Assembly: GCA_900772095.1 (NCBI GenBank)
Contig: CAAGQJ010000045.1
Span: 1-54,293, forward strand
Source of the DNA: Bacilli bacterium
GTDB lineage: Bacteria; Bacillota_I; Bacilli_A; RF39; UBA660
Reading direction: 5' to 3'
DNA length: 54,293 nucleotides
A program made the position numbers and the translations under genes. A model generated the notes under the pieces. It was not told the DNA's origin and ran no database searches. It saw only the letters and a program-made list of their open reading frames with translations. Below are positions 45,655-54,218 of the stretch, piece by piece; the first letter of the stretch is position 1, and each line of letters opens with the position of its first letter.

Positions 45655-46020
45655 ATGAACAAAACTATTTTTTATTTATTAGAATTTACTATTGCTTTTT
45701 TACTTATATTTTTATACTACAGAATTTTTACTATAAAAAAAGAAGGAAAAATTGATAAAAAGAAACTACCACCTGAGTTTAATCTATTTATTAAAATGAA
45801 TAGAATTAACGTAAAGAAAATCAATTACAATAAATTATCGAAAACTTTAGCAATAGTTAATGCTTTAGCAGTAGCATTTACTCTTTTAACTACAGAAGTA
45901 ACTAACAAAATTCTCGTAAAATTAGTAATGGCTATCCCAGTAGGAGGCATATTTATGTATATGTTTTATAAACTACTAGGCTTATATTACAAGAAGAAAG
46001 GAATGACAAAAGATGTATAA
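45655..46020 (+). CDS. Small membrane protein, unknown, in operon with leuS
   Basis: The 121-residue protein has three hydrophobic segments (about 5-23, 67-83 and 88-108) and a basic soluble loop between the first and second. I do not recognise a family. It starts at ATG 45655 with TTGGAGG upstream and ends 8 bp inside leuS, so it is translationally coupled to it. A TATAAT at 45626 with a weak -35 could be the promoter of the pair. Confidence 0.6.
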   Translation: MNKTIFYLLEFTIAFLLIFLYYRIFTIKKEGKIDKKKLPPEFNLFIKMNRINVKKINYNKLSKTLAIVNALAVAFTLLTTEVTNKILVKLVMAIPVGGIFMYMFYKLLGLYYKKKGMTKDV

Positions 46021-48409
46021 TCATAAAAAAATTGAAGAAAAGTGGCAAGAATACTGGGAAAAAAACCAAACATTTAAAACAGATATTAATGACTTCAGTA
46101 AACCAAAATTCTATGCACTAGATATGTTTCCTTATCCATCTGGTGTAGGACTACATGCTGGTCATCCCGAAGGATACACTGCAACAGATATTGTTGCAAG
46201 AATGAAAAGAATGCAAGGCTTCAACGTTCTTCATCCAATTGGATACGATTCCTTTGGATTACCAGCAGAACAATTTGCCATTAAAACAGGCAATCATCCA
46301 GCTATATTTACAAATGAAAACATTAAAACCTTTAGAAAACAACTAAAATCTCTAGGGTTTAGTTACGATTGGGATAGAGAATTATCAACAAGCGACCCAT
46401 CTTTTTATAAATGGACACAATGGATATTTAAAAACTTATATTTAGATGGATATGCAAAATATGTAGATATGCCAGTCAACTGGTGTGAAGCCTTAGGCAC
46501 AGTACTTGCAAACGATGAAGTAATTGATGGCAAAAGCGAAAGAGGTGGATATCCCGTTATTCGTAAGAACATGAAACAATGGGTTATTGATATGCCAAGT
46601 TTTGCAGAAAGATTACTTCAAGGTCTAGAAGAATTAGACTGGCCAGAATCCACTAAAGAAATGCAAAAAAATTGGATAGGAAAATCAATCGGAGCAGAAG
46701 TAATATTTAAAGTAGAAGGCACTGATTATTCATTCAAAGTCTTTACAACCAGATGCGACACTTTATTTGGAGCAACATACTGCGTTCTATCACCAGAACA
46801 CAAATTAGTAGATAAAATAACAACAAACGAAGTCAAAAAAGAAATAGAAGAATATAAAAAAATCTGTTCTAGCAAATCAGAACTTGAAAGAACAGAACTC
46901 AATAAAGAAAAAACAGGAGTATTCACCGGAAGTTATGCCATAAACCCAGTTAATAACAAAAAAATACCAATTTGGATTAGCGATTATGTCCTAGTAAGTT
47001 ATGGAACAGGCGCAATAATGGCAGTTCCAGCCCATGACGAAAGAGACTATGAATTTGCCAAAAAATTTAACCTAGATATTATCCCTGTCCTAGAAGGCGG
47101 AGACGTTACAAAAGAAGCCTACACTAAAGATGGCTTACACATAAATTCCTCTTTCTTAGATGGTTTAAACAAAGAAGAAGCAATAGAAAAAATGATTAAA
47201 TATCTTGAAGACAAAAAAATTGGTACTAAGAAAATTAATTATCGCTTAAGAGACTGGATATTTGCAAGACAAAGATATTGGGGCGAACCAATTCCTATTA
47301 TCCACTTAGAAAATGGAAAAGACATCGTTTTAGATGATAAAGATTTGCCACTTGTTTTACCAACTCTTGAAGATTACAAAGGAAAAAATGGTAAAGCACC
47401 TCTAGAAAATGCAAGCGATTGGGTTAATGTAACAATTAATGGCATAAAAGGAAAAAGAGAAACCTCAACTATGCCAGGCTCTGCTGGTTCTAGTTGGTAT
47501 TTCTTAAGATATATCGACCCAAAAAATGATAATGCCCTAGCAGACAAAAAACTACTAGAACACTGGATGCCTGTTGACTTATATGTTGGTGGTCCAGAAC
47601 ACGCTGTTGGACATCTATTATATGCCAGAGTATGGAATAATTATTTATATGACAAGAAAATAGTAAGCGTAAAAGAACCTTTTAAAAAACTAGTTCACCA
47701 AGGCATGATACTAGGCTCTAACGGTATAAAAATGGGTAAACGCTTTCCAGAATACGTTGTTAATCCTACAGACGTAGTAGAAAAATATGGTGCTGATACC
47801 TTAAGACTTTACGAAATGTTTATGGGACCATTACAAGCAGATAAACCTTGGAACGAAGATTCCCTAGCAGGGTCTAGACGCTTCCTAGATAGAATTTATA
47901 GACTTTATACAGAAGAAAACAAAATAAAAGATGAACAAAATACCAATCTAGAAAAAATTTATCATCAAACTGTAAAAAAAGTAACAAATGATTATGAAAC
48001 CTTAAACTTTAATACTGCAATTAGTCAAATGATGGTATTTATAAATGCAGTATATAAAGAAAAAGTTTTCCCAAAAGATTACGCAATTAATTTTATTAAA
48101 TTACTAAGTCCTATCACTCCACATATATGTGAAGAAATATGGCATAATGTATTTAATGAACAAAAAACTATCGCATACGAAAAATGGCCAAGTTATGATG
48201 AAAATAAACTAATAGAACAAGAAGAAGAAATAGGAGTTCAAGTAAATGGCAAACTAAGAGCATCTATTTTAATAAACAAAAATGCTAATCGCGAAGAAAT
48301 AGAAAAAATTGCACTACAACAAGAAAATGTAAAAAAACATATAGAAAATAAAGAAATAACAAAAATTATTGTTGTACCAAGTAAAATAGTTAATATAGTA
48401 GTTAAATAA
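46013..48409 (+). CDS. leuS: Leucyl-tRNA synthetase
   Basis: This 798-residue protein has the class I signature HAGH (48-51) in GLHAGHPEGYT, a CP1 editing domain with TRCDTLFGATY and GTGAIMAVPAHDERDYEFA, the GSAGSSWYFLRY segment and the anticodon-binding tail with PHICEEIW. The KMSKS loop reads KMGKR (573-577) where most LeuRS have KMSKS. It charges tRNA(Leu) and edits mischarged products. Length and other motifs are normal for bacterial LeuRS. No T-box leader is visible upstream. RBS AAAGGAATG. Confidence 0.95.
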   Translation: MYNHKKIEEKWQEYWEKNQTFKTDINDFSKPKFYALDMFPYPSGVGLHAGHPEGYTATDIVARMKRMQGFNVLHPIGYDSFGLPAEQFAIKTGNHPAIFTNENIKTFRKQLKSLGFSYDWDRELSTSDPSFYKWTQWIFKNLYLDGYAKYVDMPVNWCEALGTVLANDEVIDGKSERGGYPVIRKNMKQWVIDMPSFAERLLQGLEELDWPESTKEMQKNWIGKSIGAEVIFKVEGTDYSFKVFTTRCDTLFGATYCVLSPEHKLVDKITTNEVKKEIEEYKKICSSKSELERTELNKEKTGVFTGSYAINPVNNKKIPIWISDYVLVSYGTGAIMAVPAHDERDYEFAKKFNLDIIPVLEGGDVTKEAYTKDGLHINSSFLDGLNKEEAIEKMIKYLEDKKIGTKKINYRLRDWIFARQRYWGEPIPIIHLENGKDIVLDDKDLPLVLPTLEDYKGKNGKAPLENASDWVNVTINGIKGKRETSTMPGSAGSSWYFLRYIDPKNDNALADKKLLEHWMPVDLYVGGPEHAVGHLLYARVWNNYLYDKKIVSVKEPFKKLVHQGMILGSNGIKMGKRFPEYVVNPTDVVEKYGADTLRLYEMFMGPLQADKPWNEDSLAGSRRFLDRIYRLYTEENKIKDEQNTNLEKIYHQTVKKVTNDYETLNFNTAISQMMVFINAVYKEKVFPKDYAINFIKLLSPITPHICEEIWHNVFNEQKTIAYEKWPSYDENKLIEQEEEIGVQVNGKLRASILINKNANREEIEKIALQQENVKKHIENKEITKIIVVPSKIVNIVVK

Positions 48410-48415
48410 AATTAC

Positions 48416-48442
48416 AAAAGAGGCACAAACAGCCTCTTTTTT
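48416..48442 (+). terminator. Terminator after leuS
   Basis: AAAAGAGGC, 7-base loop, GCCTCTTTT and more T. Confidence 0.85.
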
Positions 48443-48580
48443 CATAATAAACAAAATAATTACCAACAATTAACATATTAAAAAATAATAAAAGCTACCA
48501 ATTTAATTAACCATCTTAAAATATCTTATATAAATTAAAGGTAACTTTTCCCTCTATATCAATTAAATTCACAAAATAAC

Positions 48581-48609
48581 TTGATTTTTTACTAATTTTG
48601 TAGTATTAT
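48581..48609 (+). promoter_or_regulatory. Promoter of the BipA gene
   Basis: TTGATT at 48581-48586, 17-bp spacer, TATTAT at 48604-48609. The coding start is 32 bp downstream with AAAGGTGG as RBS. Confidence 0.55.
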
Positions 48610-48640
48610 TTACTGGTGTTTTAAAAAGGTGGTAGATATT

Positions 48641-50446
48641 ATGCAAAAAATAATAAACATGGCAGTAGTTGCCCACGTAGACGTAGGAAAAAGTACATTA
48701 GTAGATGCATTATTAAATCAAAGTGGTGTATTCCGTGAAGAAGTACATAACTGTGTAATGGATAGTAATGACCTAGAAAAAGAAAGAGGAATTACTATTT
48801 ATTCAAAAAACTGTTCTATTAAATACAAAGATTATAAAATAAATATAGTTGATACTCCAGGACATGCAGACTTTTCATCAGAAGTAGAAAGAATTATTAA
48901 AACTGTAGACACTGTAGTACTTTTAGTAGATGCTAAAGAAGGTCCAATGCCTCAAACAAGATTTGTTCTTGAACAAGCATTAAAACAAAATTTAAAACCA
49001 ATTCTATTTATTAACAAAGTAGACAAAAAAGATGCTCGTATAGATGAAGTTGTAAACATGACATTTGACCTTTTCGTAGAACTAAACGCTACAGACGAAC
49101 AACTTGATTTCCCAATAGTATATGGAATTGCAAGAGAAGGAGTAGCAAGTCTAGACGAAAATCATATGGAAAACAATATTTATCCATTACTTGATACCAT
49201 AATTTCTCATACTCCTGTATTTGAAGGAAATGAAAATGACCCTGTCCAAATGCAAGTATCTTCTCTAGAATACGATGACTATTTAGGAAGAATGGGAGTT
49301 GGAAGAGTAAACAAAGGTGTCCTAAAAAAAGGAACAATGGTTACAATATCTCACAATGATGGAACAACTGAACAAGCACGTATATCAAAAGTATTTACAT
49401 ATCAAGGCATTAACAAAGTTGAAGTAGACCAAGCTTATTACGGAGATATAGTTGTAGTAGCACTTTCTACAAAATTATCAATTGGAGATACTCTATGTGA
49501 CCCAAATCATGTAGAAGCATTACCTCCAATTCACATAGATAAACCAACCATGTCAATGAACTTCTTAGTTAATTCATCACCATTCGCAGGTAGAAGTGGC
49601 AAATTTCTAACAAATCGTCACATAAAAGAAAGACTAGACAAAGAACTAGAAACCAATGTCGGTTTAGAAGTAGAATCTTTAAATGGCGCAGATGGATACA
49701 AAGTATCAGGACGTGGAGAATTACACTTATCAATTCTTCTAGAAAATATGCGTAGAGAAGGTTATGAATTATCAGTATCAAAACCACAAGTACTAATGAA
49801 AGAAGAAAATGGCATTAAATTAGAACCATTTGAAAAAGTATTAATAGATTGTCCAAATGATTATGCAGGAACAGTTATAAATGATTTAAACGAAAGAAAA
49901 GGTACTATCATTTCAATTAATAATGACGAACTTAGAACCCATCTAGAATTCTCAGTTCCAACAAGAGGTCTAATAGGATACCGTTCATCATTCGTAACCA
50001 ACACCAAAGGAGAAGGTATCATGGTAAGAGGCTTTGATTCCTATAAACCATATGCAGGACCAATTCAATCAAGAAAAAATGGCGTCCTTGTTTCAATGGA
50101 AGATGGAAAAACAATGGCATTCTCACTATTTAACCTAAGCGATAGAGGAACTCTTATAGTAGAACCATCAACTGAAGTATACAAAGGAATGATTGTAGGT
50201 ATTAATAACCGCAGTAACGACCTAAATGTAAACCCATGTAAAAACAAAAACTTAACCAACACAAGAGCTTCCGGTTCAGATGAAGCCTTAACCCTTATAA
50301 CTCCAAAAAAATTCTCACTTGAAGAAGCCTTAGAATTTATTGAAGACGATGAATATGTAGAAATAACTCCAGACGCTATTAGATTAAGAAAAAAAATACT
50401 AGATGATAAAGAACGCTTTAGATTACACGGAAAGGAAAATCAATAA
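48641..50446 (+). CDS. typA: Translational GTPase TypA/BipA
   Basis: This 601-residue protein has the GTPase G1 AHVDVGKST (11-19), switch I ERGITIYSKNC, G3 DTPGHADF, G4 NKVDKKD, and domains II, III and V plus the BipA-specific C-terminal domain (PTRGLIGYRSSF, TKGEG, GMIVG). BipA binds the ribosome and helps 50S assembly and growth at low temperature or stress. The G1 loop has Val15 and Ser18 where most BipA proteins have AHVDHGKTT. ATG 48641 is preferred over GTG 48629. Terminator follows. Confidence 0.93.
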   Translation: MQKIINMAVVAHVDVGKSTLVDALLNQSGVFREEVHNCVMDSNDLEKERGITIYSKNCSIKYKDYKINIVDTPGHADFSSEVERIIKTVDTVVLLVDAKEGPMPQTRFVLEQALKQNLKPILFINKVDKKDARIDEVVNMTFDLFVELNATDEQLDFPIVYGIAREGVASLDENHMENNIYPLLDTIISHTPVFEGNENDPVQMQVSSLEYDDYLGRMGVGRVNKGVLKKGTMVTISHNDGTTEQARISKVFTYQGINKVEVDQAYYGDIVVVALSTKLSIGDTLCDPNHVEALPPIHIDKPTMSMNFLVNSSPFAGRSGKFLTNRHIKERLDKELETNVGLEVESLNGADGYKVSGRGELHLSILLENMRREGYELSVSKPQVLMKEENGIKLEPFEKVLIDCPNDYAGTVINDLNERKGTIISINNDELRTHLEFSVPTRGLIGYRSSFVTNTKGEGIMVRGFDSYKPYAGPIQSRKNGVLVSMEDGKTMAFSLFNLSDRGTLIVEPSTEVYKGMIVGINNRSNDLNVNPCKNKNLTNTRASGSDEALTLITPKKFSLEEALEFIEDDEYVEITPDAIRLRKKILDDKERFRLHGKENQ

Positions 50447-50462
50447 TTCCTTTCTTTTTTTT
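50430..50462 (+). terminator. Terminator after typA
   Basis: GAAAGGAA and TTCCTTTC around a 9-base loop that contains the stop codon, followed by a T-run. Confidence 0.75.
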
Positions 50463-50497
50463 ATTTTCAAACATATATTTTATAGAGAGTGATAATC

Positions 50498-51061
50498 TTG
50501 AGTAACTTATCTATATTTTTTACAGCAATTGCACTATCTATGGATGCATTTGCAGTTTCATTATGTAAAGGCTTATGCTTTAATAAAATAAAATTAATAA
50601 ACGCCTTAAAAATCGGTACTTGGTTTGGCATGTTTCAAGGACTTATGCCCCTTATTGGATATATACTATCATACAAATTTGAATACTTAATAGTAACAAT
50701 AAATCATTACATAGCATTTTTCTTATTATCACTAATCGGAATAAATATGATAATAGAATCACGTTCCAAAGAACAAGACAAATTTGATAACAGTTTATCC
50801 ATAAAAACAATGCTACTTTTATCAATAGCAACCAGCATAGATGCCCTAGCAGTCGGTATATCTTTCGCATTTTTAAAAGTAAACATAATATATTCAGTAA
50901 CCACAATAGCACTTGTAACATTTATATTATCTTCGATTGGGGTATTTTTAGGAAACCTCTTTGGAGAAAAATACAAAACCAAAGCAGTTCTAGCAGGAGG
51001 TATTATTCTTATCATAATAGGACTTAAAATCTTAATTGAACATCTATGTTACTTGCGTTAA
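50498..51061 (+). CDS. mntP: MntP/YebN-type manganese efflux pump
   Basis: The protein (187 residues) has six hydrophobic segments and the two family repeats with conserved Asp: ALSMDAFAVSLCKG at the N-terminus and ATSIDALAVGISFAF in the middle. MntP exports Mn2+ to prevent toxicity. A TTG start at 50498 fits the AGAGTGA ribosome site, and a GTG at 50489 is possible. There is no yybP-ykoY type riboswitch in the short gap after typA, so control by manganese is not evident here. Confidence 0.9.
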   Translation: MSNLSIFFTAIALSMDAFAVSLCKGLCFNKIKLINALKIGTWFGMFQGLMPLIGYILSYKFEYLIVTINHYIAFFLLSLIGINMIIESRSKEQDKFDNSLSIKTMLLLSIATSIDALAVGISFAFLKVNIIYSVTTIALVTFILSSIGVFLGNLFGEKYKTKAVLAGGIILIIIGLKILIEHLCYLR

Positions 51062-51081
51062 CATAATTAATATGATATTCT
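51053..51081 (+). promoter_or_regulatory. Promoter of the 51101 gene (extended -10)
   Basis: TTGCGT at 51053-51058, 17-bp spacer, TATTCT at 51076-51081 with TGA before it. The -35 lies inside the end of mntP. Confidence 0.5.
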
Positions 51082-51100
51082 TTAAGTAAGGAGTGACTAT

Positions 51101-51847
51101 ATGAGCGATTTATATTTAAAAAAAATTTATTTTTTAGAAGGAACACACTTAAAAAACGCAAAAAAAACTAAAAACAAAGACTATTTTTATCCCAAATTCA
51201 AAACTAATTATGAAAAAAATTATTATGAACAAAAAATAATTCTACCAGCGTACCAAAACTTTTTCACCTATATTAAAAATAACAGTTTATTCTTCACAAA
51301 CGACACTATAAAAACCCTAACTAATTTATTTCATAGAATTTTATACTATGAAGAAGAACAAGAAAAAGATTATAAATTTATGTACCAAGAATTTTTAAAT
51401 ATAGTAGATAATTGTACATCATCTTTTTATGAAAATATCTTAGATTGTCTTAAACACTTATTAAACCAAAACCCAAATCTTTCACTAGAACCATTTATAA
51501 AAGAACTAGAAAATACAAGTAAACATTTTAATAACCATTATCTAAACGACAGAATAAAAATATTAATATATAAATTTACTATAAACTTAAAAGACTATTT
51601 AAGCGATAATGATTTAAATAGACTTGAAAACCTATTACTAAAAGCTTGTACAAGCAAAGATACTCCTAACAATTTAAAAAGTTATAATAGTGCATTATCT
51701 AATTATTTATATTGCCTAAATATAAATAATTCAAACTACCTAGAACACAAAAAAATAGTACTTAGCGAAAATAATCCTGAAATAATTAATGCTTTTGAAC
51801 AAGATATTATTAGTAAAAATCCAACAAGAAAAAGACAAAATAACTAA
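51101..51847 (+). CDS. Soluble protein of unknown function
   Basis: This 248-residue protein is predicted mainly helical, rich in Lys, Asn, Tyr and Leu, with no membrane segment, signal peptide or recognisable motif. Its composition fits the genome. The start has AAGGAGTGA upstream and its own promoter. The next gene has a separate promoter, so it is probably a single-gene unit. I can offer no function. Confidence 0.55.
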   Translation: MSDLYLKKIYFLEGTHLKNAKKTKNKDYFYPKFKTNYEKNYYEQKIILPAYQNFFTYIKNNSLFFTNDTIKTLTNLFHRILYYEEEQEKDYKFMYQEFLNIVDNCTSSFYENILDCLKHLLNQNPNLSLEPFIKELENTSKHFNNHYLNDRIKILIYKFTINLKDYLSDNDLNRLENLLLKACTSKDTPNNLKSYNSALSNYLYCLNINNSNYLEHKKIVLSENNPEIINAFEQDIISKNPTRKRQNN

Positions 51848-51905
51848 AAATTTAGATAAAAAATACATATTATGATATACTTAAAAAGTAGTAAAGGAGA
51901 ATTTT

Positions 51906-53069
51906 ATGGAAGAAAACAAAAGTTATTTTAAAGGAATATTAGGAGCTCTAATAGGAGGATTAATTGCAACAATTCCATGGATATTATGTTATGTATATGT
52001 TAATATGATGTTCTCTATTTTAGCAATATTTATAGGAATTGCATCATTAAAAGGTTATCAATTAATGAAAGGTAAAGTAGATAAAAAACTACCATATATT
52101 ATCGGAGGCATATCTTTTATCTCAATTACAATAGCAACCTTAATTATTATACCTTCATTATTATTGTTAAAAGAAAATGTCACACCAACAATTAATAATT
52201 TAAAAATACTATATAGTGATAATGCCTTCTCATCAGCTATTATGAAAGACTATATAGTATCAATACTTTTCACATTCTTAGGTACAAGTGGTGTCTTAAT
52301 GCAAATAAAAAAACAAGTTGCAATAGGAAAATCAAACATAGAAATAACAAATAATTCAATAGCAAAAGATAATGACAATAAAATCAGAGATTTTTTCATT
52401 AAATATGGCGCAACAAACAAAAATAATACCATATCAGAAGAAAAACTAAATGAATTAGAAGACCAAAATCAAGTAGACCACCTAATTACCACAAAAGTAA
52501 TAAAGAAAACAAAAGATGGATATTACTATTCATTAAAAACCAAAAAAGGTCTTAACAGTATTATATATATTTTATTATTTATCTTTATATTTGCATGTAT
52601 TATACAAGGGATAATTTCACAAAAAGAAAGCAAAGAAGACAAAACAGAAAACGATAAAGAAATTACATTTACTTTACCAAATAACTATAAAAAATATAAT
52701 GATGAAGAAGAAGAAAACAGCTATTACTATGTTCCAAAAGATGATATAAGTGGCGAATCTGGCTATATACTAGTATCACATTATGATATGAATGAAGAAA
52801 TAACTGATTATAATAGTTTAAAAGAAAGAATAGCAAATAGCTTTAATAGTCAATATGAAATAAAAAATAGCTATGAATTTACAAATGATAAAAACAATAA
52901 AGTAATAGTATATGAATTTGAATTAGATGAATTTTATGAAAAAATATATTATGTATTTAAAAATAAAAAATTTGCAATGATTGATGCCTTAGAAAAGAAA
53001 AACGAAAGTAATAAAAACATTTCAGAAGATGCCTTAAACGTTGCAAAAACATTTGATTTTGTAGGTTAA
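51906..53069 (+). CDS. Multi-pass membrane protein with C-terminal outer domain, unknown
   Basis: The 387-residue protein has four N-terminal hydrophobic segments (about 10-33, 34-50, 63-86 and 112-132), a cytoplasmic charged region (~133-215), another membrane segment (~217-240) and a C-terminal, acidic, probably extracellular domain (~245-387) with a Tyr-rich beta pattern. I do not recognise a family. A promoter-like TATACT preceded by TGA at 51873-51881 and the AAAGGAG RBS support expression. The YbaK-like gene follows directly (1 bp gap). Confidence 0.6.
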   Translation: MEENKSYFKGILGALIGGLIATIPWILCYVYVNMMFSILAIFIGIASLKGYQLMKGKVDKKLPYIIGGISFISITIATLIIIPSLLLLKENVTPTINNLKILYSDNAFSSAIMKDYIVSILFTFLGTSGVLMQIKKQVAIGKSNIEITNNSIAKDNDNKIRDFFIKYGATNKNNTISEEKLNELEDQNQVDHLITTKVIKKTKDGYYYSLKTKKGLNSIIYILLFIFIFACIIQGIISQKESKEDKTENDKEITFTLPNNYKKYNDEEEENSYYYVPKDDISGESGYILVSHYDMNEEITDYNSLKERIANSFNSQYEIKNSYEFTNDKNNKVIVYEFELDEFYEKIYYVFKNKKFAMIDALEKKNESNKNISEDALNVAKTFDFVG

Positions 53070-53070
53070 T

Positions 53071-53538
53071 ATGTCACTAGCAAAGGTAAAAGAATACCTA
53101 AAACAATACAACTTAGATAATGAAATAATTACTTTCGATAAATCAAGCGCCACAGTAAACCTTGCTTCCATTGCCCTTGGAGTAGAAGAGGGTATGATAG
53201 CAAAAACTCTTGCATTTATAGTTAAAGATACACCAATTTTAATTGTATCAGCAGGTGATGTAAAAATAGATAACGCTAAGTACAGAAAAGAATTTCAAAC
53301 CAAAGCAAAAATGATAGAAATAGATAAAGTCCAAAGCATAATAGGGCATCCTAAAGGTGGTATATGCCCATTCGCAGTAAATGACAATGTATTAATCTAT
53401 TTGGATAAATCCCTAAAAAAATACGAATACGTATACCCAGCATGTGGAGAAATAAACAATGCCATAAAAATAACTGTGAATAATTTAGAAAAAATTGTAA
53501 AATATGAAAAATGGATAGATGTAACAAAAGAAAAATAG
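53071..53538 (+). CDS. YbaK/EbsC-family aminoacyl-tRNA deacylase
   Basis: This 155-residue protein matches the YbaK/ProX family: SATVNLASIALGVEEGMIAKTLAF, the catalytic lysine region ending in SAGDVKID, and the conserved GHPKGGICPF motif. Such proteins hydrolyse Cys-tRNA(Pro) or other mischarged tRNA in trans. It probably shares a transcript with the membrane protein upstream. There is no RBS in the 1-bp gap, but sequence at the end of the preceding gene could supply one. Confidence 0.9.
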   Translation: MSLAKVKEYLKQYNLDNEIITFDKSSATVNLASIALGVEEGMIAKTLAFIVKDTPILIVSAGDVKIDNAKYRKEFQTKAKMIEIDKVQSIIGHPKGGICPFAVNDNVLIYLDKSLKKYEYVYPACGEINNAIKITVNNLEKIVKYEKWIDVTKEK

Positions 53539-53562
53539 AAGTGCATAACATGCACTTCTATT
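53534..53562 (+). terminator. Hairpin after the YbaK-like gene
   Basis: AATAGAAGTGCA and TGCACTTCTATT with a TAACA loop; it overlaps the stop. The following T-run is weak. Confidence 0.65.
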
Positions 53563-53624
53563 GAATAATTATCTATTTTTTAAACAAAATAATTATAGAA
53601 AGCCAAAAAAATCATTAAAATAGG

Positions 53625-53652
53625 TTGACAATTTATAAAAATCTAGTATAAT
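53625..53652 (+). promoter_or_regulatory. Consensus promoter of tRNA-Gly
   Basis: TTGACA at 53625-53630, 16-bp spacer, TATAAT at 53647-53652, 18 bp before the tRNA. Best promoter match in the window. Confidence 0.8.
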
Positions 53653-53670
53653 TAAATATGCCTACATTTT

Positions 53671-53744
53671 GCGGATGTAGTTTAGTGGTAGAACTTCAGC
53701 CTTCCAAGCTGACTACGGGAGTTCGATTCTCCTCATCCGCTCCA
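53671..53744 (+). tRNA. tRNA-Gly (anticodon UCC)
   Basis: Acceptor stem GCGGATG and CATCCGC, anticodon stem TCAGC...GCTGA around CTTCCAA (anticodon TCC), T-loop TTCGATT, CCA encoded. It decodes GGA/GGG. Confidence 0.95.
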
Positions 53745-53754
53745 GTGACGTTTC

Positions 53755-53773
53755 TGTTCGAACTTTTCGAACA
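53755..53773. repeat. Inverted repeat just after tRNA-Gly
   Basis: TGTTCGAA, CTT, TTCGAACA: a perfect 8-bp inverted repeat 10 bp after the tRNA. It lacks a T-tract, so a site for a DNA-binding protein or an RNA processing hairpin are both possible. Confidence 0.45.
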
Positions 53774-53785
53774 TTTACGATAGAT

Positions 53786-53811
53786 ATCATCTCACATTGA
53801 GATGATTTTTT
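53786..53811 (+). terminator. Terminator of the tRNA-Gly transcript
   Basis: ATCATCTCA, CAT, TGAGATGAT (9-bp perfect stem) followed by T residues. Confidence 0.85.
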
Positions 53812-53825
53812 GTTTGTTAAAAAGT

Positions 53826-53845
53826 CATCCTTAAAAGAAAGGATG
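53826..53845 (+). promoter_or_regulatory. Possible RBS-sequestering hairpin
   Basis: CATCCTT at 53826-53832 can pair with AAGGATG at 53839-53845, which contains the Shine-Dalgarno sequence of the small gene that follows. This could mask the ribosome site unless opened. Confidence 0.4.
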
Positions 53846-54019
53846 GTGTTTGTAGTGATTAAGATTATTACACAAGAGTTAGAAATAGAAAGTAATCTTA
53901 AACAACGATTAGAATTTATATGTGAGTTTTGTCATATCAAACCTACTATTATAAATGGTAGTATTAGAAAAATTAGATATTTCTATGAAAGAACTAACTT
54001 TAGATTTAGTAAAATATAA
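53843..54019 (+). CDS. Small hypothetical protein after tRNA-Gly
   Basis: The frame gives 58 residues from ATG 53843, or 53 from GTG 53858 (AAAGGATGG upstream fits the GTG better). It is charged and helical in the first half and Arg/Phe-rich at its end. I recognise no family. It overlaps the next small ORF by 65 bp in a different frame, which is unusual; only one of the two may be real, or this may be a decayed gene. It lies in a likely accessory stretch after the tRNA. Confidence 0.35.
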   Translation: MVFVVIKIITQELEIESNLKQRLEFICEFCHIKPTIINGSIRKIRYFYERTNFRFSKI

Positions 54020-54218
54020 AGAAGATAGCCCAATGTATCAAAAAGCTCTAGATACACTAGCTAAAGTTTATCAAGCATTTAATTCAGCTTATGATTTAGC
54101 AGCAACAGACAATATAAATGTACCATATTATATTAAATATGCAGATATTGAAGGAATAAAGACATTATTAACAAATGCTGGTTATTTAGAAGAAGCAAAA
54201 AAAACTGGAAGACGTTAA
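53955..54218 (+). CDS. Small soluble hypothetical protein
   Basis: This 87-residue protein has normal-looking composition (ELTLDLVKYKEDSPMYQKAL, then AFNSAYDLAATDNINVP and a basic end KKTGRR) and is more convincing than the overlapping ORF before it. An in-frame stop directly precedes ATG 53955, and no clear RBS is present, so coupling to the preceding ORF is possible; a later ATG at 53985 is an alternative start. I recognise no family. No further clear gene follows before the window ends. Confidence 0.5.
   Translation: MVVLEKLDISMKELTLDLVKYKEDSPMYQKALDTLAKVYQAFNSAYDLAATDNINVPYYIKYADIEGIKTLLTNAGYLEEAKKTGRR

Noticed and set aside
45601..45655. Looked for a T-box leader before the leuS operon
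   Set aside because: The gap is too short and no specifier or T-box sequence is present.
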